Assembly: GCA_031286095.1 (NCBI GenBank)
Contig: JAITUY010000088.1
Location: 1-36,489 of the forward strand
DNA length: 36,489 nt
Source: Treponema sp.
GTDB taxonomy: Bacteria; Spirochaetota; Spirochaetia; Treponematales; Breznakiellaceae
Reading direction: 5' to 3'
Shown here one piece after another: positions 27,991-35,772 of the stretch; positions within the stretch are counted from its first letter, which is position 1, and every line of letters starts with the position of its first letter. The notes beneath the pieces are model-generated. The model was not told the DNA's origin and did not search any database. It saw only the letters and a list, made by a program, of their open reading frames with translations. The position numbers and the translations under genes are program-made.

Positions 27991-28353
27991 TTAAATCCAA
28001 TGATGACGATTATTTATATATTTGCCGGCACGTCTTACATATAATTCGATTTTTCTTTGTTCTTTTTTTAAATTTTCCAGTTTGACTTCGTTATCCCTGT
28101 AGTTGATGAGTTTATCAGTCAATTCGTCATCATACAGTTCGTCATCATAAAACGTATCCGCGTTCATAGATTTAATTATTTTCTCTACGTGTTTGTTATC
28201 GCTTTCAATAGCGGCAATTGTCCTTCTTAATTCATTTAATTTTTCCAATTTATCGCGGTATATTTCTATATTTGAATATTTGATACGGTCAAATATGAAG
28301 TAAACCAGTCCTATTGCACAGAGAGAAAATATGAGTGTGTCGATAAGTTTCAT
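27991..28353 (-). CDS. Hypothetical protein with N-terminal TM and coiled coil
   Basis: 120 aa, LIFSLCAIGLVYFIFDRI then charged helical region. Confidence 0.55.
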   Translation of the reverse strand: MKLIDTLIFSLCAIGLVYFIFDRIKYSNIEIYRDKLEKLNELRRTIAAIESDNKHVEKIIKSMNADTFYDDELYDDELTDKLINYRDNEVKLENLKKEQRKIELYVRRAGKYINNRHHWI

Positions 28354-28365
28354 TTATAATAAATG

Positions 28366-28510
28366 GACTTGCTCGACAACCCGGTTGGTTGTCTTACAAG
28401 TCTTGCGGTTTTTAAGGCTATAAGCCTGCGAACGCGGACTTTAGTCCGAAAGTTCGACAAAGCCGCATTTTTTATATGAAGTTGTTCAGAAACTGAAGTT
28501 TCCGAACAAC
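28366..28510. other. Highly structured non-coding region with consecutive hairpins
   Basis: GACTTG/CAAGTC enclosing GACAACC/GGTTGTC; AGGCT/AGCCT; CGAACgCGGACT/AGTCCGaaaGTTCG; GTTGTTCaGAAACT/AGTTTCcGAACAAC. Confidence 0.75.
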
Positions 28511-28588
28511 TCTAATTTATAAATCAGCGTCCGGTGATTTTCTACTCTTGTGGCTTTATTAAGCTGGGTAATTCTTTTTCTTTCGTTT

Positions 28589-29758
28589 TCATCTTTTCAC
28601 TCCCTGTTCCAGTTTCTGTTCCTGTTTTTGCGCAAAAATACCTTTTTCAAGCGTCTTGTAGGTTTCCGGATTAGCATATTTTTTCGCCATATCTTTTGTC
28701 ACGTTCATTTCAGATAATAATTTTTTACCCATATTCTGTTGGTTTCCTACAACCGCCACACATTCGCAAACGCCCTGAACGTAACCTGCTTTCCGCGCGG
28801 TCTCAAGCTGGTGTTCAATGCCGGGGGGCTGGTTTTTTACAGCCGGTTCGGCTTCAATGAGGCTGTAAAGGTAATTTTTCGCCGCCGTCTGATCTTTTAA
28901 TCCCATTGTATTAAGCCGTCTATCTACGGCCTCTTTTCGTTGAGGCGGGATATGGTCTTTGAGTATTTGAATGGCAATATACGGGCGCTCGACAACTGCC
29001 TTTGACTGCGCCATTTGTTTAAGGGCGCTCATAATGTTTTTATCCGTTACGCTGTCAAGGTTAAGATGTTCGCATTTATCAAGCATTGTAATATCCGGCT
29101 TGCCGTTAGACATAATCAAACAATTGTCTTGAGATTTTATTTTAGCGAAACTATTTGCGATTACAAGGCAGTTGTCCGCGGTCTGAACCGTACAGTTTTC
29201 AGCGGCGTATACGATGCAGTTGTCTCTAGCTTTTATTGAACAATTTTTCTGCCCGATGAGGGTGGACTCGTCTTTTCCAGAAAGGGCGGTTACATCGGTT
29301 CCTTTGGCGGTCGCTTTCTGGTAAGTGTAAACCTTCGTGCTTCCTGACGCTGACACTGATGTCTCGTCATAAGCGTGGACGGTACAGTTTCCATCGGCGG
29401 ACACTTTTGAAGCGTTTTTGAGAGTTATCTGACAATGTTCGTAAACATTTCCAAAAGACGAGTCGTGTAAAATTACTTTACAATTGCCTTTAGCGACAAT
29501 GTTGGCATTATCATAGGCTATAACTGTTGCTTTTCCTTGAGCGGCTACAATGCCGTTCTCTCTTGCAGTAATTGTAACTGCCGCTTTCTCGTTGGTTTTA
29601 CAACGGCCGTTTTTGCCTACAGTAACGTCGGTGTGTACGGTTATAAAATCTTGGTTGACAAACATTGGCGAATTCTGAATTACAATTTCATTTCCTAAGT
29701 GCTGTTTTGTTTTTATTGCGTGGTCATATTCTGCCTGTGTGCCTACAAAAATTTTCAT
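28589..29758 (-). CDS. Beta-solenoid-like repeat protein with shared C-terminal tail module
   Basis: Repeats such as NCSIKARDNCIVYAAENCTVQTADNCLVIA; C-term ARKAGYVQGVCECVAVVGNQQNMGKKLLSEMNVTKDMAKKYANPETYKTLEKGIFAQKQEQ. Confidence 0.8.
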   Translation of the reverse strand: MKIFVGTQAEYDHAIKTKQHLGNEIVIQNSPMFVNQDFITVHTDVTVGKNGRCKTNEKAAVTITARENGIVAAQGKATVIAYDNANIVAKGNCKVILHDSSFGNVYEHCQITLKNASKVSADGNCTVHAYDETSVSASGSTKVYTYQKATAKGTDVTALSGKDESTLIGQKNCSIKARDNCIVYAAENCTVQTADNCLVIANSFAKIKSQDNCLIMSNGKPDITMLDKCEHLNLDSVTDKNIMSALKQMAQSKAVVERPYIAIQILKDHIPPQRKEAVDRRLNTMGLKDQTAAKNYLYSLIEAEPAVKNQPPGIEHQLETARKAGYVQGVCECVAVVGNQQNMGKKLLSEMNVTKDMAKKYANPETYKTLEKGIFAQKQEQKLEQGVKR

Positions 29759-29775
29759 GTTTAACTCCTTGTTTT

Positions 29776-30060
29776 TTACGGATTTTTAAGAAGCCCGTTT
29801 ACAATCTTTAAAGCCATGTCCGTTTCCCCTGTTTCAAGATACGTCTGAATCAATTTAATACGTCTTTTCAGTTCCTTAAAAATATCCTTGGGAATCTGCG
29901 CATAATAAGCGCCGAATGAGTTAGAAAGTTCAAGAAGCCCCATATCTGATAATTTTACGTTATGTGTTTGGTCAAGGTTTTTATAAATTTTTATCGGTTT
30001 TTTATCGGTGTTTTTTGCTTTTTTTGAGTGATAGTCATTTTTTGTTTCGCGGTGGATCAT
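29776..30060 (-). CDS. Hypothetical protein
   Basis: 94 aa with upstream RBS. Confidence 0.5.
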   Translation of the reverse strand: MIHRETKNDYHSKKAKNTDKKPIKIYKNLDQTHNVKLSDMGLLELSNSFGAYYAQIPKDIFKELKRRIKLIQTYLETGETDMALKIVNGLLKNP

Positions 30061-30073
30061 TCTTTATTTCTCC

Positions 30074-30301
30074 TTATCTTTTTAAGCCTTGGTTTTTATT
30101 TTGTGTATTTATTTGTTTCCATATTCCTTCATACAGTGATTTTTCTAAATCCATCACCACGTCAAGAAATCTGTACGCCTGTTCTTTCCGCGCTTCTGCG
30201 GTAAATCCTACGTCGGTTCTGCGGAAAGCGTCTTCATAAGTTATTCTCTTTAAAAAAAGAGAAAGCGACTTTGCTTTTTTGTCATCAATTTGAATTGTCA
30301 T
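30074..30301 (-). CDS. Hypothetical protein
   Basis: 75 aa; overlaps 3' end of 30285..30917. Confidence 0.5.
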   Translation of the reverse strand: MTIQIDDKKAKSLSLFLKRITYEDAFRRTDVGFTAEARKEQAYRFLDVVMDLEKSLYEGIWKQINTQNKNQGLKR

Positions 30302-30917
30302 TTTTTCTTCTCCTTATGGCGGTTTCAATTTCTTTTGACTTATCATTTAATTGTTGCGATACTTTAAGAGAGGAGACCACCGCTCCCACTTGATTTCGGA
30401 AATAAGAGAATTCAGGCGTGGAGCCGTACTGGGCGATAACCGTCTGTATGGCTCCGGCGGCTTCTTCTTTTTTATCCCTATTATCAAACCCCGTTAATAT
30501 CCATTTTTCTTCCTTATTATTTCTGTGAAGGCTCAATAAAGCGATAATTCCGTTCTTTTCAATTTCAATTTGTCTTATTTTTTCAGGATCGTTTGGGTCG
30601 GTTATTTTTCTGTTTATAATCCCTTCTTTTGCGGCTTGTGTAACAAGATGAATAATTGCTGTAGTTTCCTCAATATTTTTTCCTTTTTCTGTCCTATTTT
30701 CTATGATGTGTAATAGTCCATAACCATTCTTTTCTGTAACTCCTTTATCAATATAAATGTCACCAAGCTCTTTATTTTGGACAGATTGGGATTCTCCGGT
30801 TTCAAGAATGCGGGAAAGGCTGTTAAAGTTAAACGTATCCTCATAGTGTTTTTTATACATGGGATACCATTCTTCTTTTTCGAGAAAATATTCAAAATCG
30901 TTTTCTGAATCAGGCAT
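30285..30917 (-). CDS. BECR-nuclease-like polyvalent protein, tail-less paralogue of 31104..31895
   Basis: LGDIYIDKGVTEKNGYGLLHIIENR...KEEAAGAIQTVIAQYGSTPEFSYFRNQVGAVVSSLKVSQQL. Confidence 0.65.
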   Translation of the reverse strand: MPDSENDFEYFLEKEEWYPMYKKHYEDTFNFNSLSRILETGESQSVQNKELGDIYIDKGVTEKNGYGLLHIIENRTEKGKNIEETTAIIHLVTQAAKEGIINRKITDPNDPEKIRQIEIEKNGIIALLSLHRNNKEEKWILTGFDNRDKKEEAAGAIQTVIAQYGSTPEFSYFRNQVGAVVSSLKVSQQLNDKSKEIETAIRRRKNDNSN

Positions 30918-30921
30918 TTTC

Positions 30922-31098
30922 TTACGAGTTTTGTATTTTTATTTCCGCGAACCGGTTTTTATCGATATGTGTTGTTGAAAGAATTTGTTTTGCCAAATCT
31001 TTTCTTCCTGAATCGACCATGATAGAAGCGCAACGAACGATGGCTCCATTCCGGCTTTTAAGAAATTCGTCTCTGATTTGCGTACTTTGTTCGTCCAT
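30922..31098 (-). CDS. Small hypothetical protein (58 aa, not in ORF track)
   Basis: MDEQSTQIRDEFLKSRNGAIVRCASIMVDSGRKDLAKQILSTTHIDKNRFAEIKIQNS*. Confidence 0.5.
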   Translation of the reverse strand: MDEQSTQIRDEFLKSRNGAIVRCASIMVDSGRKDLAKQILSTTHIDKNRFAEIKIQNS

Positions 31099-31103
31099 AA
31101 TAT

Positions 31104-31895
31104 TTACCGTTTAAAGCTTTTGGATTGTTCAAGATTCTGTTCATGTTTTTGTGCAAATATGCCATGTTCCAGCGTTTTATACGTTTCAGGGTTTGCGTAT
31201 TTCTTTGCTATGCCTTTGGTTATATTCATTTCAGTTAAAAGTTTCTTGCCTAGGGCACGGTCATCGCCGATGGCTACGACGCACTCGCATACGCCATGGA
31301 CATAACCGGCTTTTCTGGCGATTTCGATTTTCCTTGACTTATCCTTTAATTGTTGTGATACTTGAAATGAGGAGACCACCGCTCCCACCTGTTTTCGGAA
31401 ATCAGAGAATTCAGGCGTGAAACCGTACCGGGCGATCACCGTCTGTATGGCTCCGGTGGCTTCTTCTTTTTTATTGTTAAGTTCGTATCCGGTAATTACA
31501 AATTTTTCGCCATTTTTTTCTTTCCTTCGGTCTATAATCGCGATAATACCGTCTTTTTCAATTCCCATGCATTTGTCATTGTTTTTATTTTTAATAATTA
31601 TGCTGTCAGTGATATTACCGTTTTTTGCGACATCTGTAACTTTGTAAAGAATGGCGGTAATTTCGTCATGATTGTGTTTGTCTTTTATATATCTTCCTTC
31701 AATAATATGTAAAAGACCATAACCGTTTTTTCCTGTACATCCTTTGTCGATATAAATATCACCGAGTTGATCACTCCAGATGGTATTAGATTTTCCTGTT
31801 TTAAGAATGTGAGACAGTTTCTTAAAACTTCTTTGTTCATCTGTATCTGTAAGCATTTTATCCTTCATCGTTTTTCTGTAAAAACAGAACCGCAC
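31104..31895 (-). CDS. BECR-nuclease-like polyvalent protein with shared C-terminal tail module
   Basis: LGDIYIDKGCTGKNGYGLLHIIEGRYIKDKHNHDEITAILYKVTDVAKNGNI...; C-term ARKAGYVHGVCECVVAIGDDRALGKKLLTEMNITKGIAKKYANPETYKTLEHGIFAQKHEQ. Confidence 0.7.
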   Translation of the reverse strand: MRFCFYRKTMKDKMLTDTDEQRSFKKLSHILKTGKSNTIWSDQLGDIYIDKGCTGKNGYGLLHIIEGRYIKDKHNHDEITAILYKVTDVAKNGNITDSIIIKNKNNDKCMGIEKDGIIAIIDRRKEKNGEKFVITGYELNNKKEEATGAIQTVIARYGFTPEFSDFRKQVGAVVSSFQVSQQLKDKSRKIEIARKAGYVHGVCECVVAIGDDRALGKKLLTEMNITKGIAKKYANPETYKTLEHGIFAQKHEQNLEQSKSFKR

Positions 31896-31931
31896 AAGAT
31901 TTTTTAATTCTGACGGCTCTGTTTCCGGTTC

Positions 31932-33185
31932 TTAAATCTTGAACCCGCTACGGGATTGCTGCTGTTCTTGTTCCAGTGTCTGTTCCGGCTGGTTTTGTTT
32001 TTGCGCTTCAATCTTTAAATCCCTCATAAAGGTTTTACATTCGCTGTTTGCGGCTCTGGAAATTCCTTCAAGGCTGAAAACGTCGGTAACGACCTCTCCG
32101 GTCGTTTTGTTTATAGGCGGACTCTTTATTTCACCGGTTTCTTTGTTGACCTTCGGTTCCAGCGGCCTATACAGGGCGCTTATCATTTTTTCTGAGAATT
32201 CGGCGGCCTGTTCCGGGCTTACTTTGAACTTGCTTCCCATAGAGACTGCGGCAAGGTATTGGCCAAGATATTTTTCCGGCTCTGTGGAACTGCAAACAAT
32301 TTCAACAGGCCCCGGTTCTTTTTGTTTCGGTTCAGGAGGCTTCCAACCGGACCCGTAGTGCGTTTGCTTCCACTCAATGTCTTTTTTCTCGGCCTCGTTA
32401 ATTTTTTGTTCAGCCCAATCTTTAAGTTTTACAGGATTTGACACCTGAGCCACGTTAAAAAGCCTGATGTGTTTATCCTCATGTTCATTAGGACCAATTT
32501 TTTCATTAACGTGAATGGAGACACCTTTCTGTCCCTGCCGGATAAAAAGACTCGGATTATCTTTTTGCGCATTTTCGATTTGATGATGGGTGATAAATTC
32601 ACCTGTCGGGAAACCGTTCTTTTGTTGAAAATCTTTGAGGTACAACAAATTCGCCCCGTGATAATAATTATCATGAGGGTTCATAATGTTTAACGCCGGC
32701 TTGGTGTCGGCATATCCGTCCTTTCCCGGCAGGCAGCATAACGTTCCCGTCTTGACGGCATCGGCGATAATCTTGCGTTGGTGCACCACGTTTCTGAACG
32801 CAAGCTCTTGGGAACTGAGCCTTTGTTCTTCCTCTTCGAATTGATCTGACATATTCTTCTCCTTGCTATTAAAATTCCGCCTTTCAAGAGGCGGTGTTTC
32901 ACCTTGTTTTGGAAAATTTGCGATTTCATCATCAGTGGGAAACCTGTTATTTTTGAGAGTAAACGCCATTATATCTCCCGGATAAGGCTTCCCCTTGTTA
33001 AGGTCATGAGCTAATTTTGTAAACCCCTTAACTTTTAATGTGCCGTTGGGTTCGATGGTGGAATTTTTTTCAACATGGTCGTTAATTTTTTCCAGTGACG
33101 ATCTGGTATCTGATTCTTCTTTCGCAAGAGTGGCTTTGAAATCTTCTACTAAAATGTCGTGTAACTGATCATAATCAGGATGCAT
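31932..33185 (-). CDS. ArdC-like (ssDNA-binding domain) polyvalent protein
   Basis: YYHGANLLYLKDFQQKNGFPTGEFITHHQIENAQKDNPSLFIRQGQKGVSIHVNEKI...IRLFNVAQVSNP resembles ArdC N-terminal domain; Gln/Glu-rich C-term. Confidence 0.6.
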   Translation of the reverse strand: MHPDYDQLHDILVEDFKATLAKEESDTRSSLEKINDHVEKNSTIEPNGTLKVKGFTKLAHDLNKGKPYPGDIMAFTLKNNRFPTDDEIANFPKQGETPPLERRNFNSKEKNMSDQFEEEEQRLSSQELAFRNVVHQRKIIADAVKTGTLCCLPGKDGYADTKPALNIMNPHDNYYHGANLLYLKDFQQKNGFPTGEFITHHQIENAQKDNPSLFIRQGQKGVSIHVNEKIGPNEHEDKHIRLFNVAQVSNPVKLKDWAEQKINEAEKKDIEWKQTHYGSGWKPPEPKQKEPGPVEIVCSSTEPEKYLGQYLAAVSMGSKFKVSPEQAAEFSEKMISALYRPLEPKVNKETGEIKSPPINKTTGEVVTDVFSLEGISRAANSECKTFMRDLKIEAQKQNQPEQTLEQEQQQSRSGFKI

Positions 33186-33225
33186 AGTTTTCTCCTTAAT
33201 AAAAATATTTATTTGATATTTTCAT

Positions 33226-33963
33226 TTATCGTTTAATGCTGTGGGTTTGTTCTTGTTCCTGCTGCTGTTCGGGTTTTTGCGCAAATATGCCCTGTTCCGG
33301 TTTCTTGAAAGTTTCCGGATTGGCATATTTTTTAGCCATGTCTTTGGTTACGTTCATTTCGATTAAAAGTTTCTTGCCCAGCGCGTGATTATCGCCGATA
33401 GCGGCTACACATTCGCATACGCCCTGTATATAACCGGTTTTTCTGGCAATTTCGATTTCCCTTGACTTTTCTGCGGATTGTGGTATATTAAAATTGTCTT
33501 GGGGAAAGGCGGAAGTAGCTACCGCCGGGTGATGTGCCCTTTCGGGCTTCCGCTCCACTCCGGGTTGGCTTCCGGACCCTAAGACAATTTTTGCTTTTGA
33601 AATGTCCGTTTTTTCCTTATTAGTAACAACATTTATTAATTTTTCTCTGTCAAGTCCGTCTTTCCGTTTGAACATAGTTTTGCTTCGCAGAGTTTTGTTT
33701 TTTCTCCCATCTAATACTTCCTCAAAATAAAGAGTGGTTCCGTCTTGCATTTTTTTTGCATATACCACCATGTCTTTGTTTTTACGTTTTGCGCCGACTA
33801 TCGCAAGATCAGGTTTTTTCACAATTTCTGGTATATTGCCGAAATCGCTTTCTTTTAGCGCGATCTGCCCTCTTTCAGCTTCAGTTTTTTCATTTCCATG
33901 GTTTTTTATAGTATGAGCGACAAATTCATCCGTTATCTCATGTTCGAATCCGGCTATGTCCAA
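33226..33963 (-). CDS. BECR (barnase/EndoU/ColicinE5-like) nuclease-domain protein with shared C-terminal tail; probably N-terminally truncated
   Basis: GFEHEITDEFVAHTIKNHGNEKTEAERGQIALKESDFGNIPEIVKKPD...TLYFEEVLDGRKNKTLRSKTMFKRK; frame is open upstream (SVPYKERKILKIPIGKVDKWLVDEAKEIGL) up to module copy 4; tail GYIQGVCECVAAIGDNHALGKKLLIEMNVTKDMAKKYANPETF. Confidence 0.65.
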   Translation of the reverse strand: MDIAGFEHEITDEFVAHTIKNHGNEKTEAERGQIALKESDFGNIPEIVKKPDLAIVGAKRKNKDMVVYAKKMQDGTTLYFEEVLDGRKNKTLRSKTMFKRKDGLDREKLINVVTNKEKTDISKAKIVLGSGSQPGVERKPERAHHPAVATSAFPQDNFNIPQSAEKSREIEIARKTGYIQGVCECVAAIGDNHALGKKLLIEMNVTKDMAKKYANPETFKKPEQGIFAQKPEQQQEQEQTHSIKR

Positions 33964-34063
33964 ACCTATTTCTTTAGCTTCGTCAACAAGCCATTTGTCA
34001 ACTTTTCCTATCGGTATTTTTAAGATTTTGCGTTCCTTGTAGGGGACAGAATTTGCAAAATAT

Positions 34064-34130
34064 AAAGAAGTCCCTCCTGTGGTATAATTAGTTTGGGAAA
34101 AAACTATATCAAGTCCAACAGGAGGGACAA
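34064..34130 (+). promoter_or_regulatory. Regulatory module, copy 4 (core only)
   Basis: AAAGAAGTCCCTCCTGTGGTATAATTAGTTTGGG...AAGTCCAACAGGAGGGACAA-ATG. Confidence 0.7.
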
Positions 34131-34361
34131 ATGCACGAAAATTATGAAATCATTGCCAGAGCTTTGGAAATCGCAATAACCTTAACAAAGGCTGATGACA
34201 CATGGCTGCATATAGATTCAAACAAGAATGTCATCATGGATGAACCTTTATTCAGCACTATGAGGGCAATCGCCCGGATTTTGACAGACGGTACTATCAT
34301 GGCGGTCAGCGGAACTCCCGAAGTCATTTCCGGCAAAAACAGACGGACCGACAAAAGTTAA
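34131..34361 (+). CDS. Small hypothetical protein (cassette gene 3)
   Basis: MHENYEIIARALEIAITLTKADDTWLHIDSNKNVIMDEPLFSTMRAIARILTDGTIMAVSG..., directly behind AGGAGGGACAA. Confidence 0.7.
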   Translation: MHENYEIIARALEIAITLTKADDTWLHIDSNKNVIMDEPLFSTMRAIARILTDGTIMAVSGTPEVISGKNRRTDKS

Positions 34362-34364
34362 ATG

Positions 34365-34499
34365 TAAAACAAACTCATATTCATAATGGCATTTTTTTCG
34401 GAAACCTCGTATTTCATATCCAAGAGGCTCTAATGCTTTTTGTATTTTTTCAGTTTCCTTGAACGGGGACTCAAATCCCCTAATGTCAGCTTTAGTCAT
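34365..34499 (-). pseudogene. 5' fragment of a minus-strand gene interrupted by cassette 4
   Basis: MTKADIRGFESPFKETEKIQKALEPLGYEIRGFRKKCHYEYEFVLHLT, after which the frame runs antisense through the plus-strand gene. Confidence 0.45.
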
Positions 34500-35772
34500 T
34501 CTTTACTCCTTTTAGTAATTGCGATTCTGTCTGTTTGAATATCACCGGCGTAAGTCTTCCCCTCTGGCTTTCATACGTTTTTATGCTTACTGTCTCGCCT
34601 TCCCTCAATTTTGTTTTTTCTCTTTCAATAACCGGCTTGCCGTCTTTCAATACCGGCTTGCCGTTTTCCAACCGTGTCTTTGACTTGCCGGTAAACATTT
34701 CAGGAGTCTTAAACAGCGGAACAAAATACGCGGTCTTCCCGTCCAAACTTTCGATGACTACGGCATGGTTGTCGCTGGTGTCGTCGTCGGTGCGGTATAT
34801 TTTGGTAACTTTTCCGCTGATGGTTCCGTGTTCACCGGTATAAACTTTCAGCTTTGACGGATCGGCATACTGCAACTGCGAGCGCGCTTTCAGGAAAGTG
34901 TTATACCGCCCGTTGGCCCGCAAGTCTTCTTCCCAACTGTGGGAGAGCTGGTAAGAGCCGTCTTCATAGGTACACAGACCGATTTTGCGCAGATTTTCAA
35001 GACGGGTCAGAATCCGTACCCTCTCCCTGTCTCCGATAATCCCTTTAAGATTCACTCTATTCCCGTTACCACATAATTCATTAATGGTCTTGTCAAGGTG
35101 CGTAAAGCGCGGCGCTTCCAACTGTTTTTCTTTATCAATTTCAATTTCCGCCGGCGTTCTGTATCCGATCTGCGCCGTACAGATATCACGTGCGTATTCC
35201 CGCATAAAGGTTTTTACCACATCACGGGGTATGTCAACTTCTTTCCCGTCTTTGTCCTTGCCATTGATCAACAGGTGGGCGTGCGGATGGGCCGTGTTGT
35301 AATGGTTCGCCGCCTGCCAGTACAGCGTATAGCCGGTTTGCTGTTCCAATTTTTTTATAAACCGTTCCGCCAGATTCGCCAGGTCAATCCGGTCAGACTG
35401 GGGGCTTAAAAAAATACGGAAATTTTTACCAACCATATTGTCCCGGTATTCATCAATGTCAGTCCCGTACAATTCCGGCTTTCCGCCGTCCAGACCCTTG
35501 CCTTCACGGACCAAATACTGCTCAAGCTGGACGCGGTGCGCCTCAATGCTGTCTGAATAATTCATCTTTACTACGCACTTTTGGCGGGCGTCGACACTTC
35601 TGCCTAATCCGCCGCCTCCCGCAGTTTTATTGCCGCCCGATCCTCTCCGTGAACGGGGTCCCAGCCTGCGCAGCAGCCTGGACAATGCAACCGCCGAGTC
35701 CTGCTCTTTTTTGCGCCGCTTGAAATAGGGGTTTATGCGGTATTCTTTATCTTCAAACAGAAAATGACGCAT
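34492..35772 (-). CDS. VirD2/MobP-like relaxase
   Basis: LYWQAANHYNTAHPHAHLLINGKDKDGKEVDIPRDVVKTFMREYARDICTAQIG; HPHAH metal-binding motif. Confidence 0.88.
   Translation of the reverse strand: MRHFLFEDKEYRINPYFKRRKKEQDSAVALSRLLRRLGPRSRRGSGGNKTAGGGGLGRSVDARQKCVVKMNYSDSIEAHRVQLEQYLVREGKGLDGGKPELYGTDIDEYRDNMVGKNFRIFLSPQSDRIDLANLAERFIKKLEQQTGYTLYWQAANHYNTAHPHAHLLINGKDKDGKEVDIPRDVVKTFMREYARDICTAQIGYRTPAEIEIDKEKQLEAPRFTHLDKTINELCGNGNRVNLKGIIGDRERVRILTRLENLRKIGLCTYEDGSYQLSHSWEEDLRANGRYNTFLKARSQLQYADPSKLKVYTGEHGTISGKVTKIYRTDDDTSDNHAVVIESLDGKTAYFVPLFKTPEMFTGKSKTRLENGKPVLKDGKPVIEREKTKLREGETVSIKTYESQRGRLTPVIFKQTESQLLKGVKND

Noticed and set aside
28481-28510. Simple intrinsic terminator
   Set aside because: Strong hairpin but no clear T-tract right after it in the minus-strand direction; better described as part of the larger structured region.
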